From Oceanidesulfovibrio marinus (lineage in GTDB: Bacteria > Desulfobacterota > Desulfovibrionia > Desulfovibrionales > Desulfovibrionaceae), in assembly GCF_013085545.1 (NCBI RefSeq), contig NZ_CP039543.1, positions 2,418,001 to 2,482,000 on the forward strand: a stretch of 64,000 bases of DNA, read 5' to 3'. The notes under the pieces are model-generated. The model was not told the origin of the DNA. It did no database searches and saw only the letters and a program-made list of their open reading frames with translations. The translations under genes and the position numbers were made by a program. Within the stretch, counting starts at the first letter, position 1; each line of letters opens with the position of its first letter. Of this stretch, positions 1-11,667 are shown piece after piece.

Positions 1-1
1 C

Positions 2-1873
2 CAGATCAGCCCGGAGTCCGGCTCGGCATACATCGCCTTGGCGCAGTTGCAGGAGTCCTCGGGGGACCGCGCGCAGGCTCTGGACCTGCTGGACCAAGCC
101 GGCCTCATTGCGGATCGCCTGGCGCAAGCCTCGCCGCAGGAGGCCGCGCTCTGCTATCTGGATCTCGCGGCCGTGTACCTCGAAACAGGTGAGCTCTCCC
201 GGGCCGAAAAAGCGGCCGCACACGCCGCGGACATCGCGGCCAAGGTCGGCGATCCTGACCTGCGCATCCGGGCCCTTTCCCTGCTCGGCGCAACGTTGGC
301 CAATGCGGACCGGTCCGAAATATCCCTGCGGGCGTTCCAGCAAGCCCTGGCCCTGGCCGAGAAGCTCCCGCACAACACCCTGCCCGACAGGGCGTCGCTG
401 CGGCTGGATGCGGCCCGCGCCGCAATCCTGTCCAAAGACGGCGAGCAGGTCCGCGCTCTCCTCCATCGCGTTCGTGCCGACCTGGACGGCGACCAGAGCC
501 CGGAGGCGATACTTGCCGGGCTGCATGCCTCGGCGCTGGAGGCGCGGATGCTGGCGGCGGAAAACCACTCCGCCAACGCCGTGGAGCTAGCCCACGCAAC
601 CCTGGGCGTGGCCGGCACGCTGCCCGCCGACCTGCAGCAACGCTTTGCGCGAAACGCCGGGCCCGATCTCCTGGAAGCCATGAATCTTTGCGCGGCGCAA
701 CCCGCCGGAGCCCGTTCGGCACTGGGTTTTCTGGAGCGGCTGGACACCTTCTTCGGCGACGTGCTGCCCGCGAACCATCCCTTGCGCATCCACACGCTGA
801 AGCTGCTGGCCGACCTGGATTCCCTCTCAGGCAATCCGAAACGCTCGCTGGCCGTCAACGCCCGGCTGCTGGCCGCGCAGACGCCGCCCATAAGCCTGGA
901 CCGCGCCGGCAACGGCTTCGACTCGCTCATGGACCGCGACGACAGGCTGATGCAGCTCCTCGCCCGGCTCGCGGCCGCGGAAGCGCCGTCGCAAAAGATA
1001 GCGACCCTGGCCTTCGGCTCCTGGCTTTCCCGGCGCGTGCTCTTTCCGCCCACCGGCATGCCCGCACTGCCGCTTTCAAGCCAGGCGGACGACTCGGCAG
1101 CCGTGGACGAGTTCGTCCGACTCACCGCGGCCATGGCCAGCGCGCGGCCAGACGCCAATGTCCATGGGCTCAATCCGGTCGCAGCGCGGCCCGCCATCCA
1201 GCCGGCGAGCTTTTCCGACGAGGCACGAACACGGCTGGAGGCCCTGTCGCAAGCCATCGCCGAGCGCCACGAGGCCTGGCGGCCCCTGCTGCAATGGATG
1301 CTGGGACGGTACGACGGCTATACCTCTGCCGTTGCATCCCTGGCCGCAACGCTGCCCCGTGACGGCGGCCTGCTCTTCTTCGCCCGCATCAAAACGCCGC
1401 CCGGAGCCGGGCACGCCAAGTCCGAGGAGCCGCATATCGTGGCATTCCTGCTGACACGGCCTGCGCAGGACGGCGCGGACAGCCGGATAGACATCATCGA
1501 TATCGGTCCGGTGGGTTCGGTCGAGAAAGTTCTGCGTGTCTGGCGGAGTGCAGGCGGGGAAGATTCCCAGCCCCAGGGCACCGACGCCGTGGCCAGCGGC
1601 CTGGCCGAGGTGGAGCTGTACTCCAGGCTGTGGACACCGATCCGCAGGGCCGCGCCGCACCTCGCCACCATCTGGATCGGCCCGGGCGATCCGCCCAGCC
1701 GCGGCCTGGCGAACCTGCCATTTGAATCGCTGCCCACGCCTGAGGGCAGACCGCTGGGCGTAGCCACATCGCTGAAAAGGCTGGACCGAGACGCGCTGCT
1801 GGACGCAATGCGTACGGCCGATCAGCCGGCCATCGTGGGGTTGTTGGGCAACGAGCCGGATTTCTCGCGATAG
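2..1873 (+). CDS. TPR-repeat protein with truncated CHAT-like C-terminus (5' partial)
   Basis: The frame is open from base 2 with no convincing start, so the N-terminus lies outside the window. The visible ~623 residues begin with helical tetratricopeptide-like repeats (A-L-x-L motifs through about residue 200) and a long helical middle. The last ~60 residues (IWIGPGDPP, then LPFESLPTPEGRPLG) match the beginning of CHAT protease domains. The protein then stops, 14 bp before a convergent kinase gene, so the segment that would carry the CHAT catalytic His and Cys is missing. TPR-CHAT proteins are caspase-like proteases or signalling scaffolds; this one is probably non-proteolytic. CHAT is a motif-level call. 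Confidence 0.65.
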   Translation, partial: QISPESGSAYIALAQLQESSGDRAQALDLLDQAGLIADRLAQASPQEAALCYLDLAAVYLETGELSRAEKAAAHAADIAAKVGDPDLRIRALSLLGATLANADRSEISLRAFQQALALAEKLPHNTLPDRASLRLDAARAAILSKDGEQVRALLHRVRADLDGDQSPEAILAGLHASALEARMLAAENHSANAVELAHATLGVAGTLPADLQQRFARNAGPDLLEAMNLCAAQPAGARSALGFLERLDTFFGDVLPANHPLRIHTLKLLADLDSLSGNPKRSLAVNARLLAAQTPPISLDRAGNGFDSLMDRDDRLMQLLARLAAAEAPSQKIATLAFGSWLSRRVLFPPTGMPALPLSSQADDSAAVDEFVRLTAAMASARPDANVHGLNPVAARPAIQPASFSDEARTRLEALSQAIAERHEAWRPLLQWMLGRYDGYTSAVASLAATLPRDGGLLFFARIKTPPGAGHAKSEEPHIVAFLLTRPAQDGADSRIDIIDIGPVGSVEKVLRVWRSAGGEDSQPQGTDAVASGLAEVELYSRLWTPIRRAAPHLATIWIGPGDPPSRGLANLPFESLPTPEGRPLGVATSLKRLDRDALLDAMRTADQPAIVGLLGNEPDFSR

Positions 1874-1886
1874 ACAGGGCTGGCGG

Positions 1887-4086
<2,200 letters not shown>

Positions 4087-4097
<11 letters not shown>

Positions 4098-5358
4098 TAC
4101 CTTGCCCGGAGAAGAACATCGAAACTATCTCATCGAGCTGCCGGTCTGTTTGCCGGACGGAAGTGACGAGCAGCCCCTGCGGCAGATCGAGCACGTCCCA
4201 TGCGCCGGCGGAAAGCGGGGGCACCCGGTATGATCCGCTGCACCCCATGTCCATGGCAATGGTCATTATATCCGCCAGGTGGATAAACCCGGCTTCGAAA
4301 ACATTGTCTGCAAGGTCCGGATGGTGATGCCTGGCCACCATGTTCCTGAGGTCCACAGGCATGCACCACTCCCCCATCAGATGGCCGGCCACGGCGGCGT
4401 GGTCGTAGCCCAGGATGTCCCGCTCCGCCCGCCAGGTGTCCAGATTGTTCTCGGTGGCGTGGAGCAGCACCTTGCCCATGATGTGCGGCATCTCCTTGAG
4501 CATGATCAGCCGGCCGATGTCGTGCAGCAGCCCGGCCACGAAGAACCGCTCCTCGGACAGGCCGGGCCTGCGTCCAGCCAGGGCCCTGGCGAGAAGCCCG
4601 CAAGCAACGGAGTGCTTCCAGAAGCTTTGCATATCCAGGCAGGTTATGGGCATGTCCTGGAAATGGCGAATGACCGATATGCCGTGGGCGAGCATGGCGA
4701 GCTCGTTGAACCCGAGCAAGGCCACGGCGCGGGTGATGGAATCTATCTTGGATGGGAAGCCGTAGAACGGGCTGTTGACCAGCTTGAGCAGCTTGGCGGA
4801 CAGGCTCACGTCCTTGGAGATGACGTCGGATATGGTCGTGGCCGTGCTGTTGGGATCGCCCAGCACCTCCACGATGCGGTAGTAGATGTCGGGGAGCGAG
4901 GCGAGGCTCAGGTGGCGCTGCACCAGCTCCGGAGCCGTGGGGATGTCGTCCATGCCGCCGCTGCACTGGTTCAGCATCGCCTTGGTCGCGCCGGCATCTA
5001 TCTCGTGCCGGGTCGGGTCCAGGCCGTGTATGGTCCGCTCGGCGCAACGCAGCAGCGTTATCTGGTACAGCTCGCGCATGGCCTCGTGCCCGAGGTTCGC
5101 GCGGCTGAAAAGCTCGGAGGCATGGGCCTCGCAGGCTTCCAATGTCTGGGGGGAAAGCTGGGCGATGGCCTCGCCCATGGTCTGCTCCCGGTCGCAGCCA
5201 TCTATGTCAGCTTCCGGAACACCCCAGATGGTCATGATCCGGACATGCTTGCCGGTGAGCTGCGTCCCCTTGGGAAGAAGAAATCGTCCATTCGGAGCAT
5301 ATAGATCAGCCCCAAGGACCATCTTCGGTTTGACGTCCTGTATATTGATGACTCCCAC
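4087..5358 (-). CDS. HDOD domain signalling protein
   Basis: 423 residues starting at GTG, with AGAGGG about 8 nt upstream. The N-terminal ~60 residues (KPKMVLGADLY.. GRFLLPKGTQL) resemble the small beta domain often found before HD-type output domains. Residues ~130-340 form the HDOD domain: LLKLVNSPFYGF, ITRAVALLGFNEL, and an intact LLHDIGRL His-Asp pair. HDOD proteins usually act as non-enzymatic scaffolds in c-di-GMP or two-component signalling. The gene is first in a two-gene unit with the overlapping hybrid kinase, so it likely works in that pathway. Confidence 0.88.
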
Positions 5359-5757
5359 GAGACGCCCTCTTCACATTAACCGCAACGGTTCTCCTGATAT
5401 GCCTATACCGGATTGCGTACACCATCCGGACACCACATAGACGTGACCTTCACTGCATGTGCGACGTAGATGAAACCATCCTTTCATCAGTCGGGTTACA
5501 TCGCCCATAGTGGTGGCACTACTCTATTTTTGCAACAAAGAAAAGTAATTTTCATTACTACTTGCCGGGCAGCGGCAGTGAAGATGCATACGCTTTACCT
5601 TGCTCCATCCTCCAGGCATCGACTGCCGGGGCAACGGGTGGTATCCCTACGGCCGCCCGGGACGCGGGCCGGAAGCCCGGTGGAAAAAGGGCTTGCGCAT
5701 CAAGGGGCTTTCCGGGCTATACTATTCAAGTAATCTACGATCCAAGGAGCCGCTACT
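5359..5757. other. Divergent intergenic region upstream of HDOD and UspA genes
   Basis: No convincing gene in about 400 bp. The sequence is relatively AT-rich (5470-5570) compared with the coding DNA. A weak sigma-70-like element faces the UspA gene: TTGCGC at 5693 and TATACT at 5718 with a 19-bp spacer. AAGGAG follows just before the GTG start at 5758. The HDOD promoter presumably lies in the left half but I cannot place it. Confidence 0.4.
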
Positions 5758-6207
5758 GTGAGCGACATCAAGACCATTCTCTGTCCCATCGACCTCTCCC
5801 CGGCATCCGTGCCCGTGGCCGCCGCAGCACTGACCATGGCCGAGGCGTTCAACGCCAGGCTCATTCCCCTGTTCGTGGCTCCGTCGTACGAGCGCTATCA
5901 CATTCTCCAGGTGGACGAGAACGAAACCAACCGCTTCGCCCAGTCCGTCATCGAAGGCGCGCAGCGCACCATGGCCGAGTTCGTCGACGCGAACCTCAAG
6001 TCCGACCGCGTGGCGACTGCCCGCGTCGTGGGCGGATACCCGGCCGACACCATTCTTGATATCGCGCATCAGGAGAACGCCGACATCATCGTCATGGGCA
6101 CGCACGGCCACACCGGCATCCAGCGCCTCTTACTGGGTTCCGTGGCGGAAAAGGTCGTGCGCTCCTCGCCGGTGCCCGTCCTTACCGTGCGCCCCGCCGA
6201 GGCATGA
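5758..6207 (+). CDS. Universal stress protein (UspA family)
   Basis: 149-residue single-domain Usp with a GTG start preceded by AAGGAG. It opens with the beta-strand KTILCPIDLS. It ends with the ATP-binding signature GTHGHTGIQRLLLGSVAEKVVRSSPVPVLTV, which fits the G-2x-G-9x-G(S/T) pattern of ATP-binding Usps. It is cytoplasmic and probably a stress-linked nucleotide-binding regulator. It heads a compact operon with an AhpD-like protein and an exported thioredoxin-like protein, suggesting an oxidative or redox stress role (inference). Confidence 0.93.
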   Translation: MSDIKTILCPIDLSPASVPVAAAALTMAEAFNARLIPLFVAPSYERYHILQVDENETNRFAQSVIEGAQRTMAEFVDANLKSDRVATARVVGGYPADTILDIAHQENADIIVMGTHGHTGIQRLLLGSVAEKVVRSSPVPVLTVRPAEA

Positions 6208-6242
6208 CAAACGGCCAGGGAGATGGCCAAGGAGAAGAGACC

Positions 6243-6560
6243 ATGGACAAGAAGCCCAGCCACTTCACGCGCATGATGGAAAAGTATCCTCGTTACATGA
6301 AAGCCCACGAAGACCTGGGCAAGGCCGTGAAGGAGTCCGGTCCCCTGGACGAGGTCACCCTGAACCTTGTCCAGCTCGCCGCGGCGGTCGCCGCCGGCAG
6401 CGAAGGCGCCGTGCACAGCCACACCCGCCGGGCCCGTGGCCTGGGCGTCTCCGAGGAGGCCATCTGCCACGCCATCCTGGCCTGCACGTCCACTGTCGGC
6501 TTTCCGGCCGTCAGCGCCGCGCTCTCCTGGGTCGGCCATCCTTCCGAGGAGGAAGACTGA
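6243..6560 (+). CDS. Carboxymuconolactone decarboxylase/AhpD-like protein lacking redox cysteines
   Basis: 105 residues from the ATG at 6243, chosen because AAGGAG (6229-6234) sits 8 nt upstream; an in-frame ATG at 6204 overlaps the UspA stop but has no such site. The helical core (EVTLNLVQLAAAVAAGSEG..HSH, RGLGVSEEAICHAILACTSTVGFPA) matches the CMD/AhpD family. In AhpD the motif is ExxCxxC..H; here the corresponding segment reads GSEGAVHSH, so both catalytic cysteines are absent while the histidine remains. Peroxidase-partner activity of the AhpD type is therefore unlikely. The stop overlaps the next start by one base. Confidence 0.8.
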   Translation: MDKKPSHFTRMMEKYPRYMKAHEDLGKAVKESGPLDEVTLNLVQLAAAVAAGSEGAVHSHTRRARGLGVSEEAICHAILACTSTVGFPAVSAALSWVGHPSEEED

Positions 6561-7162
6561 TGCGTTTTCGCCAGCTCCTTTCTTGCTGCGCCCGGGTTCT
6601 GCCCGCAGTCCTTGTTTTCGCCGTGCTCGCCGCGGTGCCGGCCTTGGCCGAGTCGCTCGGCGATCAGGATAAAGTCATCAGCGAGGGCATGAAGCTCCAG
6701 GACGTTCAGCTGCCTCCGGCTTTGGATGCAGATGCGCGCTACCTCGGCGTGCCCGCCGGGGAACCGTTCGCGCTCTCGGACATCAAGACCGACTACCTGC
6801 TTCTCCAGGTCTTTTCCATGTACTGCCCGCACTGCCAGCGCGAAGCGCCGCTGATGAAGGAGCTCTTTGACAAGATCAAGGCGTCCGGCAAGGCGGACAC
6901 GCTCAAGATCATCGGTCTGGGCGTGGGCAACTCCGATTACGAGGTTGGGTTCTTCAAGGACCAGTACGCGCTGGACTTTCCGCTGTTCCCGGACCCGGAC
7001 TACAGGGCCTACGATTACGTGGGCGTCGTGGGTACGCCGTTCTACGTGCTCGTCAAGCTGAGCAAGAACGGCGGGCACCAGGTTCTTTTCACGCAGGAAG
7101 GCACCTTCGAGGATGTTACCGCCTTTTACTCCCTGCTGCTGGAGAAATCCGACCTGAAATAA
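6560..7162 (+). CDS. Exported thioredoxin-like (TlpA/redoxin) protein
   Basis: 200 residues starting at an ATG that overlaps the preceding stop (TGATG). Residues 1-30 form a signal peptide (basic start, hydrophobic core, AVPALA). The mature part has a thioredoxin fold with the redox motif SMYCPHCQREAP, a region before the cis-proline (GVVGTPFYVLV), and a C-terminal helix. It likely works in the periplasm as a thiol-disulfide reductase. It is the last gene of the UspA operon and is followed by a strong terminator. The substrate is unknown. Confidence 0.85.
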   Translation: MRFRQLLSCCARVLPAVLVFAVLAAVPALAESLGDQDKVISEGMKLQDVQLPPALDADARYLGVPAGEPFALSDIKTDYLLLQVFSMYCPHCQREAPLMKELFDKIKASGKADTLKIIGLGVGNSDYEVGFFKDQYALDFPLFPDPDYRAYDYVGVVGTPFYVLVKLSKNGGHQVLFTQEGTFEDVTAFYSLLLEKSDLK

Positions 7163-7192
7163 GCCCTTCACTTTTTCCCGTTACATATATAC

Positions 7193-7233
7193 AAGGCTGC
7201 CTATTGCGATTGCACGGGCAGCCTTGTTTTTTT
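7193..7233 (+). terminator. Rho-independent terminator of the UspA operon
   Basis: Arms AAGGCTGCC (7193-7201) and GGCAGCCTT (7217-7225) are perfectly complementary and followed by a run of T (7227-7233). It lies 30 bp past the thioredoxin-like stop. Confidence 0.9.
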
Positions 7234-7380
7234 CCGCATTACTCCCCCGAAACGCAATTCTTGTCTTCCACTTTTATATTGAATAATCACTTTGAAGTCC
7301 CTCCTCACCAGGGGGCCTTCTGTTGTACATATTGGTAGCTATTTGAAATCGCATTACTTCAGCAAAGCGCAGGTTCCCCC

Positions 7381-9189
7381 ATGCTCAGACGCTTCTCCAT
7401 TCATCTCCGTATCCTGTTCGTCATCAGCCTGATGGTCATCTTTGTTCTTGGCGTCACTCTCGCCTTCCTTTCCAACTCGCGCACGATACGCGAGATAAGC
7501 TTGGAGGAGGTGAACGATCTGATGCTGAACGCGCAGAGGGATAAGCTTCAGATAGCCACACACACCGTTGCTGTAATGTTGGGCCAGGCGCTCAAAAACG
7601 TTCCTCCCGAGAGCCGCATCGATATCATCAAGGATCTCACGGCCGATATACGCTTCGAAGCCGACGAGTCCGGCTACTACTTCGTCTACAAGGGCACCAC
7701 GGCCCTGTCCGTCCCGGCCAAGACCTCTGTGGAGGGCACGGACATCAGCGGCGCCAAGGACGTCAACGGCGTCTTCTACGTCAAGGGGCTGGCCGAGAAG
7801 GCACACCAGGGCGGCGGTTTCATCCAGTACATTTTTCAGAAGCCAGGCGCGGGCGAGCAGCCCAAGCTCGCCTACTCCGAGATGATTCCCGGCACAGACC
7901 TGTGGGTGGGCACCGGTGTGTACATCGACAACATCCAGGCGGCCCAGACCCAGGTGGCCAACCGCATCAACGAAGTCGTGTCCTCGAACGTGACGTGGAT
8001 CGTCGCCGTGATCGCTGCGATCTTCGTACTTATCGTGCTGCCGCTGGCCCTGCTCATCTCCCGCAGCATCAGCAAGCCCCTGGGCGCGGCCACGGCGGCT
8101 GCCGGTGAGATAGCCGGCGGCAACTTCGACGTCACGCTGACCGCCACCGGCCATGACGAGGTGACCCGGCTGGAGCAGGCCCTGAGCACCATGGGCGCCA
8201 CCCTGCGCACCAACATCACCGAGATCGAGGCCAAGTCGGCCGAGGCCGAGGAAAAAGCCCGCGCCGCCGAGGTCGCCAAGGCCGAGGCCGAGGAGGCGCG
8301 ACTGCGAGCGGAGTCCGCCATGTCCGAAGGCATGCTCCAGGCGGCGCAGCGGCTGGACGAGGTCGTGCGCAACATCTCGGCCGCCAGCGAGGAGATCTCC
8401 GCCCACGCCGACGAGATCAACAGCGGAACCCAGCACCAACGCGAACGCATCGAGACCACGGCCATGGAAGAGATGAACGCTACCGTGCTGGAGGTGGCGC
8501 GCAACGCCTCCGACGCCGCGATGCAGGGCGAGACCGTAAAGTCCCAGGCCCAGGAGGGCGCCGACGTGGTGCGCGGCTCCATCCGCGCCATGGACGCCAC
8601 CCGCACCCAGGCCGGAAGCCTGCAGGAGTCCATGAAGGCCCTGGAGGATCAGGCCGCGTCAATCGGCCAGATCATGAATGTCATCACCGACATAGCCGAT
8701 CAGACAAACCTGCTGGCTCTGAACGCGGCCATCGAAGCGGCGCGCGCCGGCGAGGCCGGTCGGGGGTTCGCCGTGGTCGCGGACGAGGTGCGCAAGCTGG
8801 CCGAAAAGACCATGACCGCCACCAAGGAGGTGGGCGACTCCATAGCCGCCATCCAGCGCGTAGCGGACGAGAACGTTCAGGCCATGGACACGGCTGTGTC
8901 CGAGCTGGAAACGGCCACCGAGCACTCCCACCGCTCCGGCGAGGCGCTGGAGCAGATCGTGTCCGGCACCGAGCACAGCGCCGAGCAGATCCGATCCATT
9001 GCCACGGCCGCCGAGCAACAGTCCGCCGCATCCGACGAGATCAACCAGTCCATCGAGGAGATCAGCAACATCGCCGCGGAGACGGCGCGCGGTGTGGCCG
9101 AGACCACCGACGCCTTGTCGCAGCTAGCCTCCCAGGCCGCCGCACTGCAGAATCTCATCGAGGAGCTGAAAACGGATGCGGGAAGGTAG
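7381..9189 (+). CDS. Methyl-accepting chemotaxis protein (Cache-HAMP-MA)
   Basis: 602 residues. Transmembrane helix 1 is at about 10-30. A periplasmic single-Cache domain spans ~35-190 ([29 protein letters not shown]), typical for small carboxylates or amino acids. TM2 is at ~205-225, then HAMP and a long cytoplasmic coiled coil. The signalling tip is well conserved ([45 protein letters not shown]). No C-terminal CheR/CheB-tethering pentapeptide is visible. It lies alone, with a terminator directly after it, so it is an orphan receptor feeding a chemotaxis system encoded elsewhere. Confidence 0.95.
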   Translation: MLRRFSIHLRILFVISLMVIFVLGVTLAFLSNSRTIREISLEEVNDLMLNAQRDKLQIATHTVAVMLGQALKNVPPESRIDIIKDLTADIRFEADESGYYFVYKGTTALSVPAKTSVEGTDISGAKDVNGVFYVKGLAEKAHQGGGFIQYIFQKPGAGEQPKLAYSEMIPGTDLWVGTGVYIDNIQAAQTQVANRINEVVSSNVTWIVAVIAAIFVLIVLPLALLISRSISKPLGAATAAAGEIAGGNFDVTLTATGHDEVTRLEQALSTMGATLRTNITEIEAKSAEAEEKARAAEVAKAEAEEARLRAESAMSEGMLQAAQRLDEVVRNISAASEEISAHADEINSGTQHQRERIETTAMEEMNATVLEVARNASDAAMQGETVKSQAQEGADVVRGSIRAMDATRTQAGSLQESMKALEDQAASIGQIMNVITDIADQTNLLALNAAIEAARAGEAGRGFAVVADEVRKLAEKTMTATKEVGDSIAAIQRVADENVQAMDTAVSELETATEHSHRSGEALEQIVSGTEHSAEQIRSIATAAEQQSAASDEINQSIEEISNIAAETARGVAETTDALSQLASQAAALQNLIEELKTDAGR

Positions 9190-9227
9190 GACTTCAGATA
9201 ATCCACACCATCTATTCCGAAAAAAAC

Positions 9228-9263
9228 AAAGGCCGCCCTCCTCAACAGGAAGGCGGCCTTTTT
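9228..9263. terminator. Bidirectional terminator between convergent genes
   Basis: Long stem AAAGGCCGCCCTCCT / AGGAAGGCGGCCTTT (one G-U pair) with loop CAAC. T-runs occur on both strands (TTTTT on plus, a T-rich run on minus). It serves the chemoreceptor on plus and the small secreted protein on minus. Confidence 0.85.
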
Positions 9264-9283
9264 GTATCTCTCGAAATTGCCGG

Positions 9284-9703
9284 TTACTGCTTTTCCATCA
9301 TCTGGCAGACAGCCGCGCGAAACTTCTTGCCCGCCTCCATCACGCACAGCTCCATACGGCCGGCGTACATGGACCCGATGAAGTAGCTGTCCTCGTCGGA
9401 CATGAGCAGCGAGTCGTCCCGGCGCACCACGCCCACGACATCCTCGCAGTTATTGGCGCTGCACCACTGCCCATAGAACCCGCCGCCGGAGTCCTGCTTC
9501 GTGACCTTCAGCGTCCAGGCGACGCCCTGCTTGGCGAAACGCGCATCTCCGGAGCCAAGACCGTGGCTGCCCTCGCCGCTGACGGCGCCGCCGATCTCGC
9601 CGGTCGACTTCCACTCGCCCACCAAATCGCCGCCTGCGGCAGCCGCGCCGGCCATGCTCACCACGAAGGCCGCCGCTATCAGAAACACCGTCAACCGTTT
9701 CAT
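9284..9703 (-). CDS. Secreted protein of unknown function
   Basis: 139 residues from the ATG at 9703, which has GAGGAG 8 nt upstream. Residues 1-23 are a classical signal peptide (MKRLTVFLIAAAFVVSMAGAAAA). The mature part is Gly-rich at the start, then predicted beta-rich (VGEWKSTGEIGG, AWTLKVTKQDSGGGFYGQW). It has four cysteines in the mature region. The opening resembles small beta-barrel proteins that sense added substrate, but I recognise no family. It is monocistronic and ends at the bidirectional terminator. Confidence 0.75.
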   Translation of the reverse strand: MKRLTVFLIAAAFVVSMAGAAAAGGDLVGEWKSTGEIGGAVSGEGSHGLGSGDARFAKQGVAWTLKVTKQDSGGGFYGQWCSANNCEDVVGVVRRDDSLLMSDEDSYFIGSMYAGRMELCVMEAGKKFRAAVCQMMEKQ

Positions 9704-9840
9704 GCCGTACTCCTCGTGTCGTCGATTTGATTGATTTTGCAGGAACATAGCAAAGGCAGGTGCCCCTGGCGAGTGTTTTGGCCAATTGGAGCCGACGCCT
9801 CACAGGCGTATTCGCCGCGAGTCCCGGGCCGACCGCTGTG

Positions 9841-10638
9841 TCACATGCGGCGCGAGTTTTGATAGTACTGCATGGCCCTGGGCATGGCGCGCTCCAGCTC
9901 GGCGATGCGGTTCCGGTCCGAGGGATGGGTGGAGAGATACTCCGGCGGCTTGGCCTTGTCCTGCTGCATCATGGTCTGCCAGAAGCTGATGGCGGCGCGC
10001 GGGTCGTATCCGGCCTGGGCCATAATCATCAGCCCGATGTAGTCGGCCTCGTACTCCTGCTGCCGGCTGAAGGGCAGGATGTAGCCGTACTGCGCGCCCA
10101 GGCCGAAAGCGACGTTGGCGGCCTTGGTGGCCGTGGGCGACATGTCCCCCAGCGCGATCATGGCCGCCTCCTGCCCCACCTGGGCAAGCAGCGTATTGGA
10201 GAGGCGCTCGCCGCCGTGGCGCGCCAGCACGTGGCCTATCTCGTGGGCGATGACCGCGGCTACCTCGTCCGGGCTTTTGGCCACCCTGAGCAGCCCGGTG
10301 TAGACAAAGACCTTACCGCCGGGCAACGCAAAGGCGTTGATCGTCTCGGGGTCGTCCACCACATAGAACTGCCACTGGTAGCCCTGCTGGTCCGCGACCA
10401 TGGCGATGCGCCGGCCGATGGCCTGCACCTCATTCACCTGCGCTCCGGAGCGCACCACCTTTTCTTCGTGAAGCACCTGCTCCGCGGCCTGGTTGCCCAG
10501 GGTGAGCTCCTGCTGCGGCGAGACGAGCATGAGCTGGTTGCGGCCCGTGTACGGAGCCACGGCGCAGCCCTGCGCGGCAAGCAGCGCGGCAAAAAGGAAC
10601 GCGACCCAATATATGTGGATGATTCGGCGGTGCGGCAT
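9841..10638 (-). CDS. M48-family metalloprotease, probable lipoprotein
   Basis: 265 residues from the ATG at 10638 with GAGGAG upstream. The N-terminus is a lipoprotein-like signal ending AAQGC (Cys25; the -3 position is atypical). The catalytic motif HEIGH is at 132-136, with the third zinc ligand in QEYEAD near residue 195. The pattern, including STHPSDRNRIAELE near the C-terminus, fits periplasmic M48 proteases of the LoiP/YcaL type, which degrade misfolded outer-membrane proteins. Length is normal for this group. Confidence 0.9.
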   Translation of the reverse strand: MPHRRIIHIYWVAFLFAALLAAQGCAVAPYTGRNQLMLVSPQQELTLGNQAAEQVLHEEKVVRSGAQVNEVQAIGRRIAMVADQQGYQWQFYVVDDPETINAFALPGGKVFVYTGLLRVAKSPDEVAAVIAHEIGHVLARHGGERLSNTLLAQVGQEAAMIALGDMSPTATKAANVAFGLGAQYGYILPFSRQQEYEADYIGLMIMAQAGYDPRAAISFWQTMMQQDKAKPPEYLSTHPSDRNRIAELERAMPRAMQYYQNSRRM

Positions 10639-10786
10639 GTCGGACTCCTCAATAGGATGTGTCATGGTGGAACCCACACAGTACCACGACTGCGAAGAAA
10701 TGTGCAGTGGGAGCGCCCCTGCTCGGCCCGTATGGGTCAGGAGACTTGCTCCCGCCGGCAGGACGGATAACGCTTGGCGGGCCCCA

Positions 10787-11476
10787 CTATTGGCCTGGGG
10801 CGGGATGATTCGTGGCCATGAATGATTTGTTGAGCAGGCAGAACTTCTCCACAAGAATCGCCGCTTCCGGGAAGAGGCTGCCGAGCATGGATCTCGTCAG
10901 CAGCGAGGCGCTTTCGATGATGCGCATTCCCTCGTCCACGGACGCCGCCTTGGGCCAGTGGCCCAGCCGGAACCGGCGCACCAGGAACAACCGCGCCGGC
11001 CGCGGCAGATACTGGAAGAACGGAAACAGGCAATGCGGCTCCACAGGGAACCAGTAGCTCGGCGTCTGCACAAAGTAGTACTGCCCCACGCGCTGCGTCT
11101 CTTTGGCGAACGCGCACATGTCCGCCCACGTCCCCACGTGCTCTATGACCGAGTTGGAGTGGACGAGATCGAATGCATTGTCCTCGTACTCCAGGCGCCG
11201 GCCATCCTGTTGCGCATGCGAGAATATCGCGGGCTGGCGCACTGCATCCAGCGCATCCACATTCGCAAGGACAATCTGCACGCTTCCATTGAATTGTGTC
11301 AGGTCGATACAGTTCCAGAATTTCTCCGTGCCGCCCACATCAAGTATGCGCACCGAGCCTTTTTCTGAACGTATGGAATCGATCAACCGCTGCAGATGGA
11401 CGGCGCGGCGGGCGCGGATACGCGATACAAAGCTGTTCGCGTCCTCATACCGGGCAAAGCGTTCGACAATCCCCAT
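10787..11476 (-). CDS. Class I SAM-dependent methyltransferase
   Basis: 229 residues, with an AAAGGGGGG ribosome site upstream. Motif I is RILDVGGTEKFW (~43-54). The acidic region and the post-motif NAFDLVHSNSVIEHVG match the Methyltransf_11 type in sugar or lipid methylation clusters. The C-terminal ~80 residues (PRPARLFLVRRFRLGHWPK) are basic and may touch the membrane. It stands alone between the protease and the DUF3089 gene, so the substrate cannot be inferred. Confidence 0.82.
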   Translation of the reverse strand: MGIVERFARYEDANSFVSRIRARRAVHLQRLIDSIRSEKGSVRILDVGGTEKFWNCIDLTQFNGSVQIVLANVDALDAVRQPAIFSHAQQDGRRLEYEDNAFDLVHSNSVIEHVGTWADMCAFAKETQRVGQYYFVQTPSYWFPVEPHCLFPFFQYLPRPARLFLVRRFRLGHWPKAASVDEGMRIIESASLLTRSMLGSLFPEAAILVEKFCLLNKSFMATNHPAPGQ

Positions 11477-11601
11477 GGCGTCCCCCCTTTGGACAGCGCC
11501 GCCGTACGTTGCTGCGGATGATCAGTAGCCACACCTGTACAGGATGGGGCAACGGAAGGGAACAAGCACGGCCCGCAATATCCTGGTCGCCGGCGCGCCA
11601 C

Positions 11602-11634
11602 AAAAAACTCCCGGAACCATGCCGATTCCGGGAG
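11602..11634 (-). terminator. Terminator of the DUF3089 gene
   Basis: Arms CTCCCGGAA (11608-11616) and TTCCGGGAG (11626-11634) pair perfectly. On the minus strand the stem is followed by six T (11607-11602). Confidence 0.88.
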
Positions 11635-11667
11635 AATGCTGTTGTGGGAACTCAGAAAAGCGCAGCG

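Noticed and set aside
5693-5723. Strong sigma-70 promoter for UspA
   Set aside because: The -10 box is good, but the 19-bp spacer and poor -35 make it too weak to list as a separate site.
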